NCBI GenBank assembly: GCA_951217055.1
Contig: OX578284.1
Span: 24,640,187 to 24,704,186 of the forward strand
Direction of reading: 5' to 3'
Origin: Gerris lacustris
Lineage: Eukaryota; Arthropoda; Insecta; Hemiptera; Gerridae
DNA: 64,000 nt
The notes beneath the pieces are model-generated. The model saw nothing but the letters and a program-made list of their open reading frames with translations, was not told where the DNA came from and ran no database searches. A program made the translations under genes and the position numbers. Shown here one piece after another: positions 23,995 through 35,392 of this stretch; positions within the stretch are counted from its first letter, which is position 1; every line of letters starts with the position of its first letter.

Positions 23995-25353
23995 GAGTAC
24001 TTTTACTGAGTACTTTTACTGAGTACTTTTTTCTGAGTACTTGTTTCAGAGTACTTTTTTCTTAGTACTTTTTTCTGAGTACTTTTTTCTGAGTACTTTA
24101 TTCTGAGTACTTTTTTCTGAGTACTTTTTTTAGAGTACTTTTTTCAGAGTACTTTTTCTGAGTACCTTTTTTCAGAGTACTTTTTCTGAGTACTTTTTTC
24201 AGAGTACTTTTTTCTGAGTACTTTTTCTGAGTACTTTTTTTAGTACTTTTTTCTGAGTACTTTTTTCTGAGTATTTTTTCTGAGTACTTTTTCTGAGTAC
24301 TTTTTCTGAGTACTTTTACTGAGTACTTTTTCTGAGTACTTTTTTCTGAGTACTTTTTTCAGTGTACTTTTTTCAGAGTACTTTTTCCTGAGTACTTTTT
24401 CCTGAGTACTTTTTTTTAGTACGTTTTTTCTGAGTACGTTTTTTCTGAGTACTTTTTTCTGAGTACTTTTATCTGAGTACTTTTTTGCTGAGTACTTTTT
24501 TCTGAGTACGTTTTTTCAGAGTACTTTTTTCTGAGTACTTTTTCTGAGTACTTTTTTCTGAGTACTTTTTTCTGAGTACTTTTTCTAAGTACTTTTTTCT
24601 GAGTACTTTTTCTGAGTACGTTTTTCAGTGTACTTTTTTCAGAGTACTTTTTCCTGAGTACTTTTTTCTGAGTACTTTTTTTTAGTACGTTTTTTCTGAG
24701 TACTTTTATCTGAGTACTTTTTTCTGAGTACTTTTTTCTGAGTACGTTTTTTCTGAGTACTTATTTCAGTGTACTTTTTCCTGAGTACTTTTTTTTAGTA
24801 CGTTTTTTCTGAGTACGTTTTTTTCAGAGTACTTTTATCTGAGTACTTTTTTCTGAGTACTGAGTACTGAGTACTGAGTACTTTTTTAGTATTTTTTTTA
24901 GTACTTTTTTTAGAACTTTTTCTAGTACTTTTTTTAGTACTTTTTTAAGTACTTTTTTTTAGTACTTTTTTAGTACTTTTTTTAAAACTTTTTTAAGTAC
25001 TTTTTTTAGTACTTTTTTAAGTACTTTTTTTAGTACTTTTTTAAGTACTTTTTCAGTACTTCTTTTTAGTACTTTGTTTAGTACTTTTTACTATTTTTTT
25101 AGTACTTATTTCTGAGTACTTTTTTAGTACTTTTTAGTACGCTTTTAGTACTTTTTTAGTACCTTTATTAGTTCCTTTTTAGTACTTTTTTAGTACTTTT
25201 TTTAGTACTTTTATAGTACTTTTTAGTACTTTTTTAGTACTATTTAGTACTATTTTAGTACTTTTTTTAGTACTTTTATTTAGTACTTATTTTTAGTATT
25301 TTTTTAGTTTTTTTTTAAGTACTTTTTTAGTACCTTTTTTTAGTACCTTTTTT
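23995..25353. repeat. GAGTAC/TAGTAC-T minisatellite, unit 1
   Basis: 1359 bp of short units: GAGTACTTTTTTCT-like up to about 24880, then TAGTACTTTTTT-like. It ends in a few TAGTACC units. The plus strand is T-rich throughout. The same length is found in units 2 and 3. Confidence 0.95.
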
Positions 25354-27568
25354 CAGTCCCCTTTTTCAGTCCCCTTTTTTAGTCCCCTTTTTTAGTCCCC
25401 TTTTTTGGTCCCTTTTTTAGTCACCTTTTTAGTCCCCTTTTTTGGTCCCCTTTTTTGGTCCCCTTTTTTAGTCCCCTTTTTAGTCACCTTTTTAGTCCCC
25501 TTTTTTGCCCTATTTTGTCCCCTTTTTAGTCCCCCTTTTTAGTCCCCCTTTGTCCCCTTTTGTCCCCTTTTTTTGTCCCCTTTTTTGTCCCCTTTTGTCC
25601 CCTTTTTAGTCCCCCTTTTTTTGCCCTTTTTGTCCCCTTTTTAGTCCCCCTTTTTAGTCCCCCTTTTTTGTCTCCTTTTTTTGTCTCCTTTTTTTGTCCC
25701 CTTTTGTCCCCTTTTGTCCCCTTTTGTCCCCTTTTTTAGTCCCCTTTTTTTGCCCTTTTTTTGTCCCCTTTTTAGTCCCCCTTTTTAGTCCCCATTTTTG
25801 CTCCTTTTTTTGGTCCCCTTTTTTGTCCCCTTTTTAGTCCCCCTTTTTTGTCTCCTTTTTTTTGTCCCCTTTTTTTGTCCCCTTTTTGCCTTTTTTGTCC
25901 CCTTTTGTCCCCTTTTGTCCCCTTTTGTCCCCTTTTGTCCCCTTTTTAGTCCCATTTTTGTCCCCTTTTTTTGTCCCCTTTTGTCCCTTTTTTGTCCCCT
26001 TTTGTCCCCTTTTTTGTCCCCTTTTGTCCCTTTTTTTGTCCCCTTTTTGCCTTTTTTGTCCCCTTTTGTCCCCTTTTGTCCCCTTTTGTCCCCTTTTTTG
26101 TCCCTTTTTTTTGTCCCCTTTTGTCCCCTTTTGTCCCCTTTTTAGTCCCCTTTTTGGTCCCCTTTTTTGGTCCCCTTTTTTAGTCCCCTTTTTAGTCCCC
26201 TTTTTTGCCCTATTTTGTCCCCTTTTTAGTCCCCCTTTTTAGTCCCCCTTTGTCCCCTTTTGCTCCTTTTTTTGGTCCCCTTTTTTGTCTCCTTTTTTTT
26301 GTCCCCTTTTGTCCCCTTTTGTCCCCTTTTGTCCTTTTTTGTCCCCTTTTGTCCCCTTTTTTGTCCCCTTTTGTCCCCTTTTGTCCCCTTTTGTCCCCTT
26401 TTGTCCTTTTTTTTTTGTCCCCTTTTGTCCCTTTTTTGTCCCCTTTTGTCCCCTTTTGTCCCCTTTTGTCCTTTTTTTTGTCCCCTTTTGTCCCTTTTTT
26501 TGTCCCTTTTTTTGTCCCCTTTTGTCCCCTTTTGTCCCCTTTTGCTCCTTTTTTTGGTCCCCTTTTTTGTCCCCTTTTGTCCCCTTTTTTGTCCCCTTTT
26601 GTCCCCTTTTGTCCCCTTTTGTCCCCTTTTGTCCCCTTTTGTCCTTTTTTTGTCCCCTTTTGTCCCTTTTTTGTCCCCTTTTGTCCCCTTTTGTCCCCTT
26701 TTGTCCCCTTTTGTCCCCTTTTTAGTCCCATTTTTTTGTCCCCTTTTTTGTCCCCTTTTTTGTCCCCTTTTTAGTCCCCCTTTTTAGTCCCCTTTTGTCC
26801 CCTTTTGTCCCCTTTTGTCCCCTTTTGTCCTTTTTTTTGTCCCCTTTTGTCCCTTTTTTTGTCCCCTTTTGTCCCCTTTTGTCCCCTTTTGTCCCTTTTT
26901 TGTCCCCTTTTTAGTCCCATTTTTGTCCCCTTTTTTGTCCCCTTTTTGCCTTTTTTTGTCCCCTTTTGTCCCCTTTTGTCCCCTTTTGTCCCCTTTTTTT
27001 GTCCCTTTTTTTGTCCCCTTTTGTCCCCTTTTGTCCCCTTTTTAGTCCCCTTTTGTCCCCTTCTTTTGTCCCCTTTTGTCCCTTTTTTGTCCCCTTTTGT
27101 CCCCTTTTTGTCCCCTTTTTGCCTTTTTTTGTCCCCTTTTTAGTCCCTTTTTTGTCCCCTTTTGTCCCCTGTTGTCCCCTTTTTAGTCCCCTTTTTAGTC
27201 CCCCTTTTTTGTCTCCTTTTTTGTCCCTTTTTGTCCCCTTTTGTCCCCTTTTTTAGTCCCCTTTTTTGCCCTTTTTTTGTCCCCTTTTTAGTCCCCCTTT
27301 TTAGTCCCCCTTTTTAGTCCCCCTTTTTAGTCCCCATTTTTGCTCCTTTTTTTTGTCCTCTTTTGTCCTCTTTTGTCCCCTTTTTTGTCCCCTTTTTAGT
27401 CCCTTTTTTGTCCCCTTTTGTCCCCTGTTGTCCCCTTTTTTAGTCCCCTTTTTTAGTCCCCCTTTTCAGTCCCCCTTTTCAGTCCCCTTTTTCAGTCCCC
27501 TTTTTTAGTCCCCTTTTTTAGTCCCCTTTTTTAGTCCCTTTTTTAGTCCCCTTTTTAGTCCCCTTTTT
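25354..27568. repeat. GTCCCC-T minisatellite, unit 1
   Basis: 2215 bp beginning with CAGTCCCCTTTTT and passing to GTCCCCTTTT-type 10-mers with interspersed TAGTCCCC, GCTCC and GCC variants. The plus strand is almost all pyrimidine; the minus strand has GGGG about every 10 bases. Long open frames (Ser-Pro-Phe-Val) result from the lack of stop codons in the repeat and are not genes. Confidence 0.95.
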
Positions 27569-28940
27569 CTTGTACTTGTACGTACTTGTACTTGTACTTG
27601 TACGTACTTGTACTTGTACGTACTTGTACTTGTACGTACTTGTACTTGTACGTACTTGTACTTGTACGTACTCGTACTTGTACGTATTCGTACTTGTACG
27701 TATTCGTACTTGTACGTACTCGTACTCGTACTCGTACCCGTACTCGTACTTGTACTTGTACTTGTACTTGTACTTGGTACTATTGCTATTACTATTACTA
27801 TTGCTATTACTATTACTATTAAGTAATACTACTATTAAGTAATACTACTAGTAATAGAATTAATTTTGATATTTTGATAGATTTATATACACATTTTGAG
27901 GTCCCCTGTAACCAATAAGTGGTGTACTTGTACTAGTACTAGTACTTGTACTAGTACTTGTACTTGTACTTGTACTTGTAATTTTTAGTACCTTTTTTTT
28001 AGTACCTTTTTTTAGTACCTTTTTTTAGTACCTTTTTTTAGTACCTTTTTTAGTACCTTTTTTAGTACCTTTTTTTAGTACCTTTTTTTAGTACCTTTTT
28101 TTAGTACCTTTTTTTAGTACCTTTTTTAGTACCTTTTTTAGTACCTTTTTAAGTACCTTTTTCAGTCCCCTTTTTCAGTCCCCTTTTTCAGTCCCCTTTT
28201 TCAGTCCCCTTTTTTGGTCCCCTTTTTTGGTCCCCTTTTTGGTCCCCTTTTTTTGTCCCCTTTTTAGTCCCCTTTTTAGTCCCCTTTTTAGTCCCCTTTT
28301 TTAATCCCCCTTTTTTAGTCCCCCTTTTCAGTCCCCTTTTTTAGTCCCCTTTTTTAGTCCCTTTTTTAAGTCCCCTTTTTTAGTCCCCTTTTTAGTCCCC
28401 TTTTTCTTGTACTTGTACGTACTTGTACTTGTATGTACTTGTACTTGTACGTACTTGTACTTGTACGTACTTGTACTTGTACGTACTTGTACTTGTACGT
28501 AATTGTACTTGTACGTACTTGTACTTGTACGTACTCGTACTTGTACGTACTCGTACTCGTACTCGTACTCGTACTTGTACTTGTACTTGTACTTGTACTT
28601 GGTACTATTGCTATTACTATTACTATTGCTATTACTATTACTATTAAGTAATACTACTATTAAGTAATACTACTAGTAATAGAATTAATTTTGATATTTT
28701 GATAGATTTATATACACATTTTGAGGTCCCCTGTAACCAATAAGTGGTGTACTTGTACTAGTACTAGTACTTGTACTTGTACTTGTACTTTTTAGTACCT
28801 TTTTTTTAGTACCTTTTTTTAGTACCTTTTTTAGTACCTTTTTTTAGTACCTTTTTTAGTACCTTTTTTAGTACCTTTTTTTTAGTACCTTTTTTTAGTA
28901 CCTTTTTTTAGTACCTTTTTTTAGTACCTTTTTTAGTACC
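27569..28940. repeat. Compound GTACGTAC / TAGTACC / CAGTCCCC block, unit 1
   Basis: 1372 bp containing two rounds of one sequence, offset about 836 bp: CTTGTACTTGTACGTA array, CTATTACTATTG array, a roughly 100-bp non-repetitive piece (about 27822-27925 and 28650-28750, with AGATTTATATACACATTTTG and GTAACCAATAAGTGG), a CTAGTACTAGTAC stretch, then TAGTACCTTTTTT units. A CAGTCCCC/TAGTCCCC stretch separates the rounds (about 28155-28404). Confidence 0.92.
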
Positions 28941-29692
28941 TATAAACTTTATACTTAGTATAAAAATTATAAAAACTAAAAAAATTAAAAAAATTATAAG
29001 AATTATAAAAATTAAAAAAATTATAATAATTATAATAATTATAATAATTATAAAAATTAAAAAAATTAAAAAAATTAAAAAAATTATAATAATTATAAAA
29101 ATTAAAAAAATTAAAAAAATTAAAAAAATTATAATAATTATAATAATTATAAAAATTAAAAAAATTATAATAATTATAATAATTATAAAAATTAAAAAAA
29201 TTAAAAAAATTATAATAATTATAATAATTATAAAAATTATAATAATTAAAAAAATTAAAAAAATTATAAAAAAATTATAATAATTATAATAATTATAATA
29301 ATTATAAAAATTATAATAATTAAAAAAATTAAAAAAATTATAAAAAAATTATAAAATTATAATAATTATAATAATTATAAAAATTAAAAAAATTATAATA
29401 ATTAAAAAAATTAAAAAAATTAAAAAAATTATAATAATTATAATAATTAAAAAAATTATAATAATTATAATAATTAAAAAAATTAAAAAAATTATAAAAA
29501 TTATAATAATTAAAAAAATTATAATAATTATAATAATTATAAAAATTATAATAATTATAAAAATTAAAAAAATTAAAAAAATTATAATAATTATAATAAT
29601 TATAAAAATTAAAAAAATTAAAAAAATTATAATAATTATAATAATTATAAAAATTAAAAATTTAAAAATATTTAAAAAATTATAAAAATTAA
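28941..29692. repeat. 752-bp AT satellite upstream of the LINE fragment, unit 1
   Basis: Made of ATAATTATAATAATTATAA and AAATTAAAAAAATT words. Its length is the same in all three units. One substitution near 29670 (AAATATTT here, AAAAATTT in units 2 and 3) separates unit 1 from the others. Confidence 0.93.
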
Positions 29693-30616
29693 ATAACGCT
29701 GTCAGGAACTGAGGTCGACCTCTCCCTGCTTAGACACGGGAAGAAGGAAACTGACCCTTCCGTTCTTAAGAGCCTCTTTCTAGAAAGAGATGCTCGGTAT
29801 GCGGGCTGGAACCACGTATACACTGATGGGTCCAAAACGGACCAAGGAGTTGCTTTTTCAGTTATATATGGAAATGAAATTCATCTTTTTCGCCTTCCCC
29901 TTTGCGCAAGCATCTTTACAGCTGAGATGTGGGAGCTTAAGAAGGCCCTGGACTTAGTGGTGAATCTAAAAGAAGGAGACCGGTGGCTGCTGTGCACTGA
30001 CTCTGCCAGTAGTGTAGTGGCCATTCAGGACATCTTTGCCTCGGATCCGTTGGTTAGGTCTTTCCTCGAAAGCCTGGCCAGGATCCGCCAGCAAGGGAAA
30101 AAAGTAGTAATAAAGTGGGTCCCGAGCCACGTCGGTATCTCTGGGAATGAGAAGGCCGACGAGGCTGCCCGCGAGGCGGTCTCTCTTGCCCTCGACCTCC
30201 AACCGGTCCGCATAGAAGATCAATTGCGAGACGACGCTGCGGCCATCTGCCGCGTCTGGCAGGAGACATGGGCGGGTGGGGAGACTCAGCTTTGCCGTGT
30301 TCTACCCCACTTGGATCCTGTCCCCTGGCCAACCAATTTTAAGCGTCAGGAGGTTTCGAGAATGCAGAGAATCGCGACGGGACATACTTTTCTGACGCAC
30401 AACCACTTGCTCGCGGGTGGTCCGAGGCCGAGATGTCCCAAATGTAGAAAAGTCCCACTCACCATAGTGCACATAGTGAACGAGTGTCCTTTCCTTCGGG
30501 TAGCGAGGGCCCGTTACAAAATCCAGGAGCCTCTATCGCACCTCTTCTCATCCGCAGAGGGGATTGAGAGACTAAAGAGTTTCCTGAAAGAAAGTGATTA
30601 TTATTATAATCTGTGA
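29693..30616 (+). pseudogene. I-like LINE ORF2 C-terminus: RNase H and terminal Cys-His motif, unit 1
   Basis: A 5'-truncated coding fragment of about 307 codons, open from ATAACGCTG to TGA. The internal ATG at 29927 lies after the first catalytic Asp, so a protein from it would lack part of RNase H. RNase H motifs in order: VYTDGSKTDQG (Asp), FTAEMWELKKAL (Glu), LLCTDSASS (Asp), WVPSHVGISGNEKADEAA (Asp/His). A C-terminal CPKC...HIVNEC zinc-like motif follows. RNase H of this sort degrades the RNA strand during LINE integration and occurs in I-, R1- and Loa-type LINEs. There is no RT domain, so it is a relic, yet no stop has accumulated. Confidence 0.88.
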
Positions 30617-30774
30617 TGTTTTTTGATTTTATCTCGTTTTTTTTTTCTATGATTTATGACTAGTATAAGAATAATAAATGCCAGGAAAAATAATATAATA
30701 ATAATTAATTATATAATATAATATAGCAACCGCTAATGACCCACGTGCTGTCGAAGCGGTATAACCAAAGAAAA
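29693..30774 (+). mobile_element. I-like LINE 3' fragment inside macrosatellite unit 1
   Basis: A 5'-truncated non-LTR retrotransposon end embedded in AT satellite: RNase H coding region, about 115 nt of AT-rich 3' UTR, and a terminal hairpin (30730-30759, arms CCGCT and AGCGG) followed by GTATAACCAAAG and A residues. GC content and codon structure contrast sharply with the flanks. The same hairpin ends the related LINE at 47132-49395. Confidence 0.9.
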
Positions 30775-31855
30775 AAAAAATTATAAAAATTAAAAAAATT
30801 AAAAAAATTATAATGATTATAATAATTATAATAATTAAAAAAATTAAAAAAATTAAAAAAATTAAAAAAATTAAAAAAATTATAATAATTATAAAAATTA
30901 AAAAAATTAAAAAAATTAAAAATATTATAAAAATTATAATAATTATAATAATTATAAAAATTATAAAAATTATAAAAATTATAATAATTATAAAAATTAA
31001 AAAAAATTAAAAAAATTAAAAATATAAAAATTATAAAAATTAAAAAAATTAAAAGAATTAAAAAAATTAAAAAAATTAAAAATATTATAAAAATTATAAT
31101 AATTATAATAATTATAAAAATTAAAAAAATTATAAAAATTATAAAAATTATAAAAATTATAAAAATTAAAAAAATTAAAAATATTATAAAAATTATAATA
31201 ATTATAATAATTATAAAAATTAAAAAAATTATAAAAATTATAAAAATTAAAAAAATTATAAAAATTATAAAAATTATAAAAATTAAAAAAATTATAATGA
31301 TTATAATAATTATAATAATTAAAAAAATTAAAAAAAAATTATAATAATTATAATAATTATAAAAATTATAATTAAAAAAATTATAATAATTATAATAATT
31401 ATAAAAATTATAATAATTAAAAAAATTTAAAAAAAATTATAATAATTATAATAATTATAAAAATTATAATAATTAAAAAAAATTAAAAAAATTATAATAA
31501 TTATAATAATTATAAAAATTAAAAAAAATAAAAAAATTATAATAATTATAATAATTATAATAATTATAAAAATTAAAAAAATTAAAAAAATTATAATAAT
31601 TTATAATTATAAAAATTAAAAAAATTATAATTATAATAATTATAAAAATTAAAAAAATTATAATAATTATAATAATTATAAAAATTAAAAAAATTAAAAA
31701 AATTATAATAATTATAATAATTATAAAATAAAAAAAATTATAATAATTATAATAATTATAAAAATTATAAAAATTATAAAAATTATAAAAATTAAAAAAA
31801 TTAAAAAAATTATAATAATTATAATAATTATAAAAATTAAAAAAATTATAATAAT
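30775..31855. repeat. AT satellite between LINE fragment 1 and unit 2
   Basis: 1081 bp of A/T words. The sequence from about 30900 on corresponds to about 23040-23994 before unit 1. Short Ile-Lys open frames are artefacts of composition. Confidence 0.92.
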
Positions 31856-33214
31856 GAGTACTTTTACTGAGTACTTTTACTGAGTACTTTTTTCTGAGTA
31901 CTTGTTTCAGAGTACTTTTTTCTTAGTACTTTTTTCTGAGTACTTTTTTCTGAGTACTTTATTCTGAGTACTTTTTTCTGAGTACTTTTTTTAGAGTACT
32001 TTTTTCAGAGTACTTTTTCTGAGTACCTTTTTTCAGAGTACTTTTTCTGAGTACTTTTTTCAGAGTACTTTTTTCTGAGTACTTTTTCTGAGTACTTTTT
32101 TTAGTACTTTTTTCTGAGTACTTTTTTCTGAGTATTTTTTCTGAGTACTTTTTCTGAGTACTTTTTCTGAGTACTTTTACTGAGTACTTTTTCTGAGTAC
32201 TTTTTTCTGAGTACTTTTTTCAGTGTACTTTTTTCAGAGTACTTTTTCCTGAGTACTTTTTCCTGAGTACTTTTTTTTAGTACGTTTTTTCTGAGTACGT
32301 TTTTTCTGAGTACTTTTTTCTGAGTACTTTTATCTGAGTACTTTTTTGCTGAGTACTTTTTTCTGAGTACGTTTTTTCAGAGTACTTTTTTCTGAGTACT
32401 TTTTCTGAGTACTTTTTTCTGAGTACTTTTTTCTGAGTACTTTTTCTAAGTACTTTTTTCTGAGTACTTTTTCTGAGTACGTTTTTCAGTGTACTTTTTT
32501 CAGAGTACTTTTTCCTGAGTACTTTTTTCTGAGTACTTTTTTTTAGTACGTTTTTTCTGAGTACTTTTATCTGAGTACTTTTTTCTGAGTACTTTTTTCT
32601 GAGTACGTTTTTTCTGAGTACTTATTTCAGTGTACTTTTTCCTGAGTACTTTTTTTTAGTACGTTTTTTCTGAGTACGTTTTTTTCAGAGTACTTTTATC
32701 TGAGTACTTTTTTCTGAGTACTGAGTACTGAGTACTGAGTACTTTTTTAGTATTTTTTTTAGTACTTTTTTTAGAACTTTTTCTAGTACTTTTTTTAGTA
32801 CTTTTTTAAGTACTTTTTTTTAGTACTTTTTTAGTACTTTTTTTAAAACTTTTTTAAGTACTTTTTTTAGTACTTTTTTAAGTACTTTTTTTAGTACTTT
32901 TTTAAGTACTTTTTCAGTACTTCTTTTTAGTACTTTGTTTAGTACTTTTTACTATTTTTTTAGTACTTATTTCTGAGTACTTTTTTAGTACTTTTTAGTA
33001 CGCTTTTAGTACTTTTTTAGTACCTTTATTAGTTCCTTTTTAGTACTTTTTTAGTACTTTTTTTAGTACTTTTATAGTACTTTTTAGTACTTTTTTAGTA
33101 CTATTTAGTACTATTTTAGTACTTTTTTTAGTACTTTTATTTAGTACTTATTTTTAGTATTTTTTTAGTTTTTTTTTAAGTACTTTTTTAGTACCTTTTT
33201 TTAGTACCTTTTTT
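31856..33214. repeat. GAGTAC/TAGTAC-T minisatellite, unit 2
   Basis: 1359 bp, the same length and, by eye, the same order of variant units as 23995-25353. Confidence 0.95.
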
Positions 33215-35392
33215 CAGTCCCCTTTTTCAGTCCCCTTTTTTAGTCCCCTTTTTTAGTCCCCTTTTTTGGTCCCTTTTTTAGTCACCTTTTTAGTCCCCTT
33301 TTTTGGTCCCCTTTTTTGGTCCCCTTTTTTAGTCCCCTTTTTAGTCACCTTTTTAGTCCCCTTTTTTGCCCTATTTTGTCCCCTTTTTAGTCCCCCTTTT
33401 TAGTCCCCCTTTGTCCCCTTTTGTCCCCTTTTTTTGTCCCCTTTTTTGTCCCCTTTTGTCCCCTTTTTAGTCCCCCTTTTTTTGCCCTTTTTGTCCCCTT
33501 TTTAGTCCCCCTTTTTAGTCCCCCTTTTTTGTCTCCTTTTTTTGTCTCCTTTTTTTGTCCCCTTTTGTCCCCTTTTGTCCCCTTTTGTCCCCTTTTTTAG
33601 TCCCCTTTTTTTGCCCTTTTTTTGTCCCCTTTTTAGTCCCCCTTTTTAGTCCCCATTTTTGCTCCTTTTTTTGGTCCCCTTTTTTGTCCCCTTTTTAGTC
33701 CCCCTTTTTTGTCTCCTTTTTTTTGTCCCCTTTTTTTGTCCCCTTTTTGCCTTTTTTGTCCCCTTTTGTCCCCTTTTGTCCCCTTTTGTCCCCTTTTGTC
33801 CCCTTTTTAGTCCCATTTTTGTCCCCTTTTTTTGTCCCCTTTTGTCCCTTTTTTGTCCCCTTTTGTCCCCTTTTTTGTCCCCTTTTGTCCCTTTTTTTGT
33901 CCCCTTTTTGCCTTTTTTGTCCCCTTTTGTCCCCTTTTGTCCCCTTTTGTCCCCTTTTTTGTCCCTTTTTTTTGTCCCCTTTTGTCCCCTTTTGTCCCCT
34001 TTTTAGTCCCCTTTTTGGTCCCCTTTTTTGGTCCCCTTTTTTAGTCCCCTTTTTAGTCCCCTTTTTTGCCCTATTTTGTCCCCTTTTTAGTCCCCCTTTT
34101 TAGTCCCCCTTTGTCCCCTTTTGCTCCTTTTTTTGGTCCCCTTTTTTGTCTCCTTTTTTTTGTCCCCTTTTGTCCCCTTTTGTCCCCTTTTGTCCTTTTT
34201 TGTCCCCTTTTGTCCCCTTTTGTCCCCTTTTTTGTCCCCTTTTGTCCCCTTTTGTCCCCTTTTGTCCTTTTTTTTTGTCCCCTTTTGTCCCTTTTTTGTC
34301 CCCTTTTGTCCCCTTTTGTCCCCTTTTGTCCTTTTTTTTGTCCCCTTTTGTCCCTTTTTTTGTCCCTTTTTTTGTCCCCTTTTGTCCCCTTTTGTCCCCT
34401 TTTGCTCCTTTTTTTGGTCCCCTTTTTTGTCCCCTTTTTAGTCCCCCTTTTTTGTCTCCTTTTTTTTGTCCCCTTTTGTCCTTTTTGTCCCCTTTTGTCC
34501 CCTTTTTAGTCCCATTTTTTTGTCCCCTTTTTTGTCCCCTTTTTAGTCCCCCTTTTTAGTCCCCTTTTGTCCCCTTTTGTCCCCTTTTTTGTCCCCTTTT
34601 GGCCCCTTTTGTCCCCTTTTGTCCCCTTTTGTCCCCTTTTGTCCCCTTTTGTCCTTTTTTTTGTCCCCTTTTGTCCCTTTTTTTGTCCCCTTTTGCCCCC
34701 TTTTGTCCCCTTTTGTCCCCTTTTGTCCCTTTTTTGTCCCCTTTTTAGTCCCATTTTTGTCCCCTTTTTTGTCCCCTTTTTGCCTTTTTTTGTCCCCTTT
34801 TGTCCCCTTTTGTCCCCTTTTGTCCCCTTTTTTTGTCCCTTTTTTTGTCCCCTTTTGTCCCCTTTTGTCCCCTTTTTAGTCCCCTTTTGTCCCCTTCTTT
34901 TGTCCCCTTTTGTCCCTTTTTTGTCCCCTTTTGTCCCCTTTTTGTCCCCTTTTTGCCTTTTTTTGTCCCCTTTTTAGTCCCTTTTTTGTCCCCTTTTGTC
35001 CCCTGTTGTCCCCTTTTTAGTCCCCTTTTTAGTCCCCCTTTTTTGTCTCCTTTTTTGTCCCTTTTTGTCCCCTTTTGTCCCCTTTTTTAGTCCCCTTTTT
35101 TGCCCTTTTTTTGTCCCCTTTTTAGTCCCCCTTTTTAGTCCCCCTTTTTAGTCCCCCTTTTTAGTCCCCATTTTTGCTCCTTTTTTTTGTCCTCTTTTGT
35201 CCCCTTTTTTGTCCCCTTTTTAGTCCCTTTTTTGTCCCCTTTTGTCCCCTGTTGTCCCCTTTTTTAGTCCCCTTTTTTAGTCCCCCTTTTCAGTCCCCCT
35301 TTTCAGTCCCCTTTTTCAGTCCCCTTTTTTAGTCCCCTTTTTTAGTCCCCTTTTTTAGTCCCTTTTTTAGTCCCCTTTTTAGTCCCCTTTTT
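33215..35392. repeat. GTCCCC-T minisatellite, unit 2
   Basis: 2178 bp, the shortest of the three. It diverges from unit 1 mainly by gain and loss of 10-mers in the second half. Confidence 0.95.

Larger units (their letters stand above)
23995..31855. repeat. Macrosatellite unit 1 (7861 bp)
   Basis: First of three head-to-tail units. Order: GAGTAC block, GTCCCC block, compound GTACGTAC/TAGTACC block, 752-bp AT satellite, I-like LINE 3' fragment, AT satellite. Equivalent landmarks in unit 2 are 7861 bp (block start) and 7811 bp (RNase H start codon) away. The units look nearly identical outside length changes in the GTCCCC and AT tracts. Confidence 0.95.

Noticed and set aside
25798..27256. Many overlapping open frames of Ser-Pro-Phe-Val-Pro-Phe-Cys type (also 33659-35090 and 41497-43071, and Lys-Gly-Asp-Lys frames on the minus strand)
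   Set aside because: They are read-through of a 10-bp minisatellite lacking stop codons. All three frames are open and frames differ between units by array length.
25354..27568. GTCCCC-T array as telomeric repeat
   Set aside because: Insect telomeres are usually TTAGG. The array is irregular, interstitial and bounded by other satellites.
27570..27842. Tyr-Leu/Val-Leu repeat frames at 27570-27842 and equivalent places in units 2 and 3
   Set aside because: Pure translation of the GTACGTAC and CTATTACTATT arrays.
29966..30332. Minus-strand frames over the RNase H fragment (repeated in units 2 and 3)
   Set aside because: Shadows of the plus-strand coding sequence.
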